Source: Mycobacterium sp. IS-836
Lineage (GTDB): Bacteria > Actinomycetota > Actinomycetes > Mycobacteriales > Mycobacteriaceae
Direction of reading: 5' to 3'
Length of the DNA: 64,000 bases
Assembly (NCBI RefSeq): GCF_001954275.1
Contig: NZ_MBEU01000009.1
Location: 1 to 64,000, forward strand
Position 1 is the first letter of the stretch. Each line of letters starts with the position of its first letter. A model generated the notes under the pieces. It was not told where the DNA came from. It did no database searches and saw only the letters and a list, made by a program, of their open reading frames with translations. Below are positions 55,359-64,000 of this stretch, piece after piece. The translations under genes and the position numbers were made by a program.

Positions 55359-55820
55359 TCAGGCCTTGAGCGCCGCCAGCGCGTCGGTCCACAGCTTCTG
55401 GTCCCGGGCCTCGCCCGGCTCCTTCATCTCGGCGAACTGGATGATTCCCGACCGATCGACGACGAAGGTGCCGCGATTGGAGTATCCGGCGGCGTCGTTG
55501 AATACGCCGTAGGCCTGGCTGACCTCGCCGTGCGGCCAGAAATCCGACAGCACGGGAAACGTGAAACCGCTCTCGAGGGACCAAATCTTGTGCGTCGGCG
55601 GCGGGCCCACCGAGATCGCCAGCACCGCGCTGTCCTCGTTTTCGAAAACGGGCAAGTGATCACGCAGCAAGTCGAGTTCACCCTGGCAGATCCCGGTGAA
55701 TGCCAGCGGGAAGAACACCAACAGGACGTTCTTGGCGCCGCGGTAGGAGCTCAGGGTGACGCGCTGCTGATTCTGGTCGCGCAAGGTGAAGTCCGGGGCG
55801 GGCGTTCCGACCGGCAGCAT
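55359..55820 (-). CDS. ahpE: One-cysteine peroxiredoxin AhpE
   Basis: Reduces hydroperoxides and peroxynitrite. 153 residues with a single cysteine, the peroxidatic Cys45 in FTGICQGEL, confirming the 1-Cys type. Conserved PxFTLRDQNQQ start and VVDRSGIIQFAE. ATG 55820 gives the M. tuberculosis-like MLPVGTPAPDF start (TTG 55823 is in frame). Its start overlaps the stop of the upstream DUF3052 gene by one base (TGATG), so the two are coupled. Confidence 0.95.
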   Translation of the reverse strand: MLPVGTPAPDFTLRDQNQQRVTLSSYRGAKNVLLVFFPLAFTGICQGELDLLRDHLPVFENEDSAVLAISVGPPPTHKIWSLESGFTFPVLSDFWPHGEVSQAYGVFNDAAGYSNRGTFVVDRSGIIQFAEMKEPGEARDQKLWTDALAALKA

Positions 55821-56242
55821 CAACGCTTCCCGGCCCGCGACTTCGGCTGAACCAACCGGCTGGCGCTCCAGTCGCCGAGATTGACTGACGAAGTCGGCAT
55901 CAGGCCGGCGGTGGGGGCCGCCTCGGCAATCTCGGCCGGCAGGACGTGACCGGGCTTGCCCGTCTTAGGTGTCAGCACCCAGATCACGCCGTCCTCAGCC
56001 AGCGGGCTGATCGCGTCCATCAGGGTGTCCACCAGATCGCCGTCCCCATCTCGCCACCACAGCAGGACGACGTCGACCACCTCGTCGGTGTCTTCGTCGA
56101 GCAGGTCACTGCCACAGGCTTCCTCGACCGCGGCACGAATGTCGTCGTCGGTGTCTTCGTCCCAGCCCCACTCCTGGACGACTTGGTCCCGTTGGATGCC
56201 CAGCTTGCGAGCGTAGCTCGGGGCGTCATCCGCCGCGACCAC
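55820..56242 (-). CDS. DUF3052 protein, Rv2239c orthologue
   Basis: 140-residue conserved actinobacterial protein of unknown function, very acidic in its first half (WGWDEDTDDDIRAAVEEACG, DEDTDEVVDVVLLWWRDGDGDLVD) with a C-terminal VIWVLTPKTGKPGHV segment resembling winged or PLP-binding-like folds. The start is taken as GTG 56242: an exceptionally strong AAAGGAGG ribosome site lies 7 bases upstream, and the resulting MVAADDAPSYARKLG matches the M. tuberculosis protein. A longer ATG form from 56263 would put the ribosome site inside the coding sequence. Coupled to ahpE. Confidence 0.87.
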   Translation of the reverse strand: MVAADDAPSYARKLGIQRDQVVQEWGWDEDTDDDIRAAVEEACGSDLLDEDTDEVVDVVLLWWRDGDGDLVDTLMDAISPLAEDGVIWVLTPKTGKPGHVLPAEIAEAAPTAGLMPTSSVNLGDWSASRLVQPKSRAGKR

Positions 56243-56249
56243 CGTGGAG

Positions 56250-56257
56250 CCTCCTTT
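56250..56257 (-). promoter_or_regulatory. Ribosome binding site deciding the DUF3052 start
   Basis: Minus-strand AAAGGAGG, fully complementary to the 16S rRNA tail, ends 7 bases before the GTG at 56242. It lies within codons 3-5 of the longer ATG-initiated frame (56263), so the GTG is the likelier start. Confidence 0.75.
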
Positions 56258-56333
56258 TGCCATGTGCGCCGTGCGATGGGGATTATCGTCGCACAGCCGG
56301 AACGCGGTCCATACCCGTGCCTCGTAACGCGTG

Positions 56334-56915
56334 TCAGAACGACGCCAGGCAAAGCTTGAGTGCCTTGGTCTTCGTGTCGTTGAGCTGATTGACCCGCTTG
56401 TTGAACTCGCCCGTCGGCGCGTGCGTGCCAATGGCGTTCGCGACCCCGCGGGCGGCGTCGATGTACGCGTTGAACGCGTCCTTCATCTGCGTCGACAGCG
56501 CATCGCTGAAGCTGTTGGCCACCGTCGAGGCGCTGTCGTTGAGCGCGTCGATGGCCGGGCCTTCGGTCGGACCGGTGTTGCGACCCGCATTGAACGCCCC
56601 GACAAAGGCATTCACCTTGTCGATCGCGGCGCTGCTGGTGGTGGCCAGCGAGTCGCACGAGGTGCGAACCGCCCGCGTCGTCAGGGATTGCTGCCGCTGG
56701 GTTTCCCGGATGCTGGACGTCGCCGCCGACGCGGACACCGAGGCGGACACCGACTGCCGGTAAGCGGGGGCCACCTTCGTGTCGGGCGTTGCCGTGCCGT
56801 TGGTGACGGTGGTACAGCCCACGATGCCCATCACGACCACCGCGACACAGCCGAGCGCCAGAGCGCCTCGCTTTACGGCTTCCCCCGTAAGGACGGCACG
56901 CCATCCGATGAGCAC
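56334..56915 (-). CDS. Putative lipoprotein, Rv2240c-like
   Basis: 193-residue exported protein. The N-terminal hydrophobic segment ends in a lipobox (VMGIVGC, lipidated Cys near residue 34), then a Ser/Thr/Ala-rich linker and a helical domain with two cysteines that may pair (VRTSCDSLA and LKLCLASF). Function unknown; position matches Rv2240c of M. tuberculosis. The start ATG 56915 leaves a rather long n-region, so a start further inside is possible. Confidence 0.75.
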   Translation of the reverse strand: MLIGWRAVLTGEAVKRGALALGCVAVVVMGIVGCTTVTNGTATPDTKVAPAYRQSVSASVSASAATSSIRETQRQQSLTTRAVRTSCDSLATTSSAAIDKVNAFVGAFNAGRNTGPTEGPAIDALNDSASTVANSFSDALSTQMKDAFNAYIDAARGVANAIGTHAPTGEFNKRVNQLNDTKTKALKLCLASF

Positions 56916-57042
56916 AGCTAGACGTTACCGGGTGGCCGTTCCCGCCGCCTGCGGCGCACCGCGGCTACCCGCCCGGGAGGCCGGTGCGGCACGATAGAAG
57001 GCGAAACCGCGGGCAGACGACCCGCCAACCAAGGAGCGGAAG

Positions 57043-59832
<2,790 letters not shown>

Positions 59833-59882
59833 GCCCGGGTTGGCCATCCCCGCGGGCCCGCGCGGCTTTGGCGGAAAGTTCC

Positions 59883-59899
59883 AAAATCTGGCGTAGGTT
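59883..59899 (+). promoter_or_regulatory. Candidate mabR promoter with leaderless start
   Basis: TAGGTT (59894-59899) fits the TANNNT -10 pattern and ends 6 bases before the GTG at 59906, so the transcript would start at the start codon. AAAATCT...AGGTTTT (59883-59901) is an imperfect inverted repeat that could serve autoregulation. Confidence 0.45.
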
Positions 59900-59905
59900 T
59901 TAGGG

Positions 59906-61231
59906 GTGAATGACAACCCGTTCGCCGGTCCTTTTGCCAAGCATCCCCGTTCGCCGCTGGAACTGCTGGACACCGTCCCCGATTCGTTGCTGCGTCGGCT
60001 GAAGCAGTATTCGGGCCGGCTGTCCACCGAAGCGGTCAACGCCATGCAGGATCGGTTGCCGTTCTTCGCCGACCTGGAAGCCTCCCAGCGGGCCAGTGTC
60101 GCGCTGGTGGTGCAGACGGCCGTCGTGAACTTCGTCGAATGGATGCACGACCCGCACAGCAACGTCAGCTACACCGCCAAGGCCTTCGAACTGGTGCCCA
60201 AGGACCTGACCCGACGGATCGCGCTGCGCCACAGCGTGGACATGGTTCGGGTCACGATGGAGTTCTTCGAGGAAGTCGTGCCGCTGCTGGCCCGCTCCGA
60301 CGAGCAGCTGACGGCACTGACGGTGGGGATTTTGAAGTACAGCCGCGACCTGGCCTTCACCTTCGCCGGCGAGTACGCCGACGCGGCCGAGGCGCGGGGA
60401 AACTGGGACAGCCGCATGGAGGCCAGCGTTGTCGACGCGGTGGTGCGCGGCGACACGGGCCCGGAGCTGTTATCCCGTGCGGCGGCATTGAACTGGGACA
60501 CCACCGCGCCGGCGACCGTGGTCGTCGGGACCCCGGCACCGGGCCGCGAGGATGCGAACGGACAGGGCGACAGCGAGCGGGCCAGCCAACACGTCCGCGA
60601 CGTCGCCGCCATCCACGGCCGCGCGGCGCTCACCGACGTGCACGGCACCTGGCTGGTGGCGATCGTGTCAGGTCCGTTGTCGCCGACGGAGAAGTTCCTC
60701 GGTGACCTGTTGGTCGCGTTCTCGGACGACCCGGTGGTCATCGGACCCACCGCGCCGATGCTGACCGCGGCTTATCACAGCGCCAGTGAGGCGATATCGG
60801 GGATGAACGCCGTCGCGGGCTGGAGCGGGGCACCCCGGCCCGTGCTGGCCCGAGAGCTGCTGCCCGAACGCGCCCTGATGGGGGACGCGTCGGCGATCGT
60901 CGCGTTGCACACCGACGTGATGGGGCCGCTGGCCGAGGCCGGGCCGACCCTCGTGGAGACCCTTGAAGCTTTCTTAGATTCGGGCGGCGCGATTGAGGCT
61001 TGCGCCCGCAAGTTGTTCGTTCATCCAAACACCGTGCGGTACCGCCTGAAGCGCATCACGGACTTCACGGGCCGCGATCCCACTCAGCCGCGTGATGCGT
61101 ATGTGCTGCGTGTGGCGGCGACCGTTGGTCAGCTCAACTACCCCACGAGCCCATCTAGTGTCGGCAGCACCGCCCTGACGCAGGTTCCTCTCCCGGTCAG
61201 AGGGGGTGCCGCGGCGCCGTTCGCCAGATAG
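59906..61231 (+). CDS. mabR: PucR-type regulator MabR of the FAS-II operon
   Basis: Transcriptional regulator of mycolate synthesis (MabR, Rv2242 in M. tuberculosis). 441 residues: an N-terminal helical sensor region, a central GGDEF-like fold, and a C-terminal PucR helix-turn-helix (TLEAFLDSGGAIEACARKLFVHPNTVRYRLKRI). A low-complexity tail follows. The GTG at 59906 has no ribosome site but is placed exactly after a -10 element, suggesting a leaderless mRNA. Its target, the fabD promoter, begins 140 bases after the stop. Confidence 0.92.
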   Translation: MNDNPFAGPFAKHPRSPLELLDTVPDSLLRRLKQYSGRLSTEAVNAMQDRLPFFADLEASQRASVALVVQTAVVNFVEWMHDPHSNVSYTAKAFELVPKDLTRRIALRHSVDMVRVTMEFFEEVVPLLARSDEQLTALTVGILKYSRDLAFTFAGEYADAAEARGNWDSRMEASVVDAVVRGDTGPELLSRAAALNWDTTAPATVVVGTPAPGREDANGQGDSERASQHVRDVAAIHGRAALTDVHGTWLVAIVSGPLSPTEKFLGDLLVAFSDDPVVIGPTAPMLTAAYHSASEAISGMNAVAGWSGAPRPVLARELLPERALMGDASAIVALHTDVMGPLAEAGPTLVETLEAFLDSGGAIEACARKLFVHPNTVRYRLKRITDFTGRDPTQPRDAYVLRVAATVGQLNYPTSPSSVGSTALTQVPLPVRGGAAAPFAR

Positions 61232-61284
61232 TGATCCAGGCAACAGATCGCGGCACGATATCAAACATGTTGCTTACGGGGCTG

Positions 61285-61305
61285 TTTTGTAAGGTGTATA
61301 CAAAA
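61285..61305. promoter_or_regulatory. MabR-type inverted repeat before fabD
   Basis: TTTTGT (61285-61290)-N9-ACAAAA (61300-61305) is a perfect inverted repeat in AT-rich DNA 67 bases upstream of fabD. Both sequence and position match the MabR operator described for the mycobacterial fasII promoter. A CATAAT (61321-61326) downstream is a possible -10. Confidence 0.8.
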
Positions 61306-61371
61306 ACCTAAGACGAGGTTCATAATCTGTTACACCCGCCAAAACCGTTTCCACAGTGTTCTCTTAGACAC

Positions 61372-62280
61372 GTGATTGCGTTTCTCGCGCCCGGACAGGG
61401 TTCGCAGACCGAGGGGATGCTGTCGCCGTGGCTGGAGTTGTCCGGCGCGGCGGACCAGCTGACCCTATGGTCGAAGGCCAGCGGCCTGGATCTCGTGCGG
61501 CTGGGCACCACCGCCTCGACCGAAGAGATCACCGACACCGCGGTCACCCAGCCATTGGTCGTCGCGGCCACGCTGCTGGCTCATCAGGAACTGACAAAGC
61601 GCGGTCTGCTCGCGGGCGAGGAATTCATCGCGGCCGGTCACTCCGTCGGCGAAATCGCCGCCTACGCGATCGCCGGCGTGATGGGGGCCGACGACGCCGT
61701 CGCGCTGGCCGCCACCCGGGGTGCCGAGATGGCCAAGGCCTGCGCCCTCGAGCCGACCGGCATGTCCGCGGTGCTCGGCGGCGACGAGGCGGAGGTGCTG
61801 GCCCGCCTCGAGCAACTCGACCTGACCCCCGCGAACCGCAACGCCGCCGGCCAGATCGTCGCCGCCGGCCCGCTGGCCGCGCTGGAGAAGCTCGCCGAAG
61901 ACCCGCCGGCCAAGGCCCGGGTGCGCGCCCTCGGCGTGGCCGGAGCGTTCCACACCAAGTACATGGCTTCGGCCCTCGACGCGTACGCCGCCGCGGCGGC
62001 CGCCATCGCGACCGCCGAGCCCACCGCCACACTGTTGTCCAACCGCGACGGGAAGCCGGTCACCTCGGCGGCCGCGGCGATGGACGCGCTGGTCGCCCAG
62101 CTGACCCAACCGGTGCGCTGGGACCTGTGCACCGAGACGCTGCGTGAGCACAATGTCACGGCGATCGTGGAGTTCCCGCCCGCGGGCACCCTCACCGGCA
62201 TCGCCAAACGCGAACTTCGGGGGGTTCCGGCACGCGCCGTCAAGTCGCCCGCAGACCTGGACGGGTTGACCGACCTCTAA
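61372..62280 (+). CDS. fabD: Malonyl-CoA:ACP transacylase FabD
   Basis: Loads malonate on AcpM for FAS-II elongation. 302 residues, same as M. tuberculosis. Catalytic Ser91 is in AAGHSVGEIAAY; other signatures are APGQGSQTEGM at the N-terminus, FHTKYM with the catalytic His, and NRNAAGQIVAAG. Start GTG 61372. First gene of the fabD-acpM-kasA-kasB mycolate operon. Confidence 0.96.
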   Translation: MIAFLAPGQGSQTEGMLSPWLELSGAADQLTLWSKASGLDLVRLGTTASTEEITDTAVTQPLVVAATLLAHQELTKRGLLAGEEFIAAGHSVGEIAAYAIAGVMGADDAVALAATRGAEMAKACALEPTGMSAVLGGDEAEVLARLEQLDLTPANRNAAGQIVAAGPLAALEKLAEDPPAKARVRALGVAGAFHTKYMASALDAYAAAAAAIATAEPTATLLSNRDGKPVTSAAAAMDALVAQLTQPVRWDLCTETLREHNVTAIVEFPPAGTLTGIAKRELRGVPARAVKSPADLDGLTDL

Positions 62281-62357
62281 CGGCAAATTTGTCCAGTACA
62301 ACCAAAAAGCACGTCAGTTCGATTTACACACAACACATTACGAAGGGAAGCAAGGCT

Positions 62358-62705
62358 GTGGCCGTCACTCAGGAAGAAATTATCGCCGGTATTGCGGAGA
62401 TCATCGAAGAGGTCACCGGTATCGAGCCCTCCGAGGTCACCCCGGAGAAGTCGTTCGTCGACGACCTGGACATCGACTCGCTGTCGATGGTCGAGATCGC
62501 CGTCCAGACCGAGGACAAGTACGGCGTGAAGATCCCCGACGAGGACCTCGCCGGTCTGCGCACCGTCGGTGACGTCGTTGCGTACATCCAGAAGCTCGAG
62601 GAAGAGGACCCCGAGGCCGCCGCCGCGCTGCGCGCCAAGATCGAGTCCGAAAACCCCGACGCCGTGGCCAACGTCAAGGCGAGGATGGAAGCGGACACCA
62701 AGTGA
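62358..62705 (+). CDS. acpM: Meromycolate extension acyl carrier protein AcpM
   Basis: Carrier of growing meromycolate chains in FAS-II. 115 residues; phosphopantetheine attaches to Ser41 in [11 protein letters not shown]. The C-terminal acidic/alanine extension ([29 protein letters not shown]) is specific to AcpM. GTG 62358 gives the right length; the open frame from 62289 is not conserved. Its stop overlaps the kasA GTG (GTGA). Confidence 0.97.
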   Translation: MAVTQEEIIAGIAEIIEEVTGIEPSEVTPEKSFVDDLDIDSLSMVEIAVQTEDKYGVKIPDEDLAGLRTVGDVVAYIQKLEEEDPEAAAALRAKIESENPDAVANVKARMEADTK

Positions 62706-63952
62706 CCAAGCCTTCCACTGCTAATGGCGGTTACCCCAGCGTTGTGGTAACCGCCGTCACGGCGACGACAGCAATCGCGCCGGACATCGAGAGCACGTGG
62801 AAGGGTTTGTTGGCCGGCGAAAGCGGCATCCACGTACTCGAAGACGAGTTCGTCACCAAGTGGGACCTGCCCGTCAAGATCGGCGGGCACCTCAAGGAGC
62901 CCGTCGACAACCACATGGGCAGGCTGGACCTGCGGCGCATGTCCTACGTCCAGCGCTTGGCGAAACTGCTGAGCGGTCAGTTGTGGGAGACCGCGGGCAC
63001 CCCCGAGGTCGATCCCGACCGGTTCTCGGTCGTGGTCGGCACCGGTCTGGGTGGCGCCGAGCGGATCGTCGAGAGCTATGACCTGATGAACGAGGGCGGC
63101 CCCCGCAAGGTGTCGCCGCTCGCCGTTCAGATGATCATGCCCAACGGCGCCGCGGCCGTGGTTGGTCTGCAGCTCGGCGCCCGTGCCGGGGTGATAACTC
63201 CGGTGTCGGCCTGCTCGTCGGGCTCGGAGGCAATCGCCCACGCGTGGCGTCAGATCGTCATGGGTGACGCGGATATCGCCGTGTGCGGCGGAGTCGAAGG
63301 TCCCATCGAGGCGCTGCCCATCGCGGCGTTCTCGATGATGCGGGCCATGTCGACCCGCAACGACGAGCCCGAGCGTGCGTCGCGGCCGTTCGACAAGGAC
63401 CGCGACGGCTTCGTGTTCGGCGAGGCCGGGGCGCTGATGATCATCGAGACCGAGGAGCACGCCAAGGCCCGCGGCGCCAAGCCGTTGGCCCGGTTGCTCG
63501 GTGCCGGCATCACCTCGGACGCCTTCCACATGGTGGCGCCCGCGGCGGACGGCGTGCGCGCCGGCCGGGCGATGACGCGGGCGATGGAGCTGGCGGGCTT
63601 GTCCCCCAAGGACGTCGACCACGTCAACGCCCACGGGACCGCAACGCCGATCGGCGACACGGCCGAGGCCAACGCGCTTCGGGTCGCCGGCTGCGAAAAG
63701 GCCGCGGTGTATGCGCCGAAATCGGCGCTGGGGCACTCAATCGGCGCAGTCGGGGCGCTCGAGTCGGTGCTCACGGTGCTGACCCTGAGGGACGGGGTCA
63801 TCCCACCCACCCTCAACTACGAAACCCCCGATCCCGAAATCGATCTGGACATCGTCGCGGGCGAACCGCGCTACGGCGAGTACCAGTACGCGATCAACAA
63901 CTCGTTCGGGTTCGGAGGGCACAACGTCGCGCTCGCGTTCGGGCGTTACTAA
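62702..63952 (+). CDS. kasA: Beta-ketoacyl-ACP synthase KasA
   Basis: FAS-II condensing enzyme elongating meromycolate precursors; target of thiolactomycin-type inhibitors. 416 residues, normal. Active site: Cys171 in [12 protein letters not shown], His in [14 protein letters not shown] and His in [13 protein letters not shown]-terminal [13 protein letters not shown] 62702 overlaps acpM by 4 bases. kasB follows after 27 bases. Confidence 0.97.
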   Translation: MTKPSTANGGYPSVVVTAVTATTAIAPDIESTWKGLLAGESGIHVLEDEFVTKWDLPVKIGGHLKEPVDNHMGRLDLRRMSYVQRLAKLLSGQLWETAGTPEVDPDRFSVVVGTGLGGAERIVESYDLMNEGGPRKVSPLAVQMIMPNGAAAVVGLQLGARAGVITPVSACSSGSEAIAHAWRQIVMGDADIAVCGGVEGPIEALPIAAFSMMRAMSTRNDEPERASRPFDKDRDGFVFGEAGALMIIETEEHAKARGAKPLARLLGAGITSDAFHMVAPAADGVRAGRAMTRAMELAGLSPKDVDHVNAHGTATPIGDTAEANALRVAGCEKAAVYAPKSALGHSIGAVGALESVLTVLTLRDGVIPPTLNYETPDPEIDLDIVAGEPRYGEYQYAINNSFGFGGHNVALAFGRY

Positions 63953-63979
63953 AGCACGGAAGGAACGTTCGCCACACCC

Positions 63980-64000
63980 ATGACAGAGCTGGTTACGGGG
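63980..64000 (+). CDS. kasB: Beta-ketoacyl-ACP synthase KasB, 5' end only
   Basis: Only the first seven codons (MTELVTG) lie in the window, matching the N-terminus of M. tuberculosis KasB, the synthase for final mycolate chain extension. An AAGGA site lies upstream, rather far (about 16 bases). The gene continues beyond the window. Confidence 0.85.

Overview
The window is high-GC actinobacterial DNA and almost certainly a slow-growing non-tuberculous Mycobacterium. The core genes follow the M. tuberculosis Rv2215-Rv2246 order: dlaT, Rv2216, lipB, lipA, Rv2219, Rv2219A, glnA1, glnE, glnA2, Rv2223c, hip1, panB, Rv2226, rnpB, Rv2228c-Rv2230c, cobC, ptkA, ptpA, SURF1, cobD, Rv2237, tRNA-Val, ahpE, Rv2239c, Rv2240c, aceE, mabR, fabD, acpM, kasA, kasB. 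Start codons are often GTG or TTG, and many neighbouring genes overlap by 1-8 bases. I see no insertion sequence, prophage, integrase or CRISPR array.

Left core (1-25.7 kb): pyruvate dehydrogenase E2 (dlaT, cut by the window edge) is followed by the lipoate genes lipB and lipA. Next come nitrogen assimilation (glnA1, the adenylyltransferase glnE, glnA2), two tandem cell-envelope proteases (Rv2223c-like and Hip1), pantothenate synthesis (panB), a CYTH-CHAD protein and RNase P RNA. Additions relative to the M. tuberculosis order are a 5.5-kb block between glnA1 and glnE (small secreted Cys-motif proteins, a PhyH-type dioxygenase, a lipoprotein, an F420-type oxidoreductase, a thioesterase), a WS/DGAT acyltransferase beside hip1, and a Tat-exported glycoside hydrolase after panB.

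Accessory island (25.8-45.7 kb, between rnpB and the Rv2228c orthologue): a P450-ferredoxin-ADH-ALDH oxidation set; a lipid set (hydrolase, FadD6-like ligase, SDR, PlsC-type acyltransferase); envelope genes (LytR-CpsA-Psr protein, membrane-anchored sulfite-oxidase-like protein, CAP protein); a regulatory group (SnoaL-like protein, ECF sigma factor with a fused C-terminal zinc-finger motif, FHA-HTH protein); and an amidohydrolase-amidohydrolase-P450 operon facing a TetR regulator.

Right core (45.7-64 kb): RNase HI/phosphatase, zinc-ribbon and NIF3 proteins with cobC; the PtkA/PtpA kinase-phosphatase pair, SURF1 and cobD; a small added pair (VOC protein, epoxide hydrolase); tRNA-Val, AhpE and neighbours; then aceE and the FAS-II mycolate operon fabD-acpM-kasA-kasB with its regulator MabR upstream and a clear MabR-type inverted repeat. 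E1 and E2 of pyruvate dehydrogenase therefore bracket the window.

Most notable: the first 77 bases are an exact inverted copy of the 3' end of dlaT joined to mid-dlaT (probably a contig-edge artefact); two copies of a ~55-bp palindromic repeat, one of which supplies the C-terminus of cobD; and the sigma/FHA/SnoaL regulatory group. No intergenic stretch over 300 bases is empty; the longest gap (25266-25796) holds rnpB.
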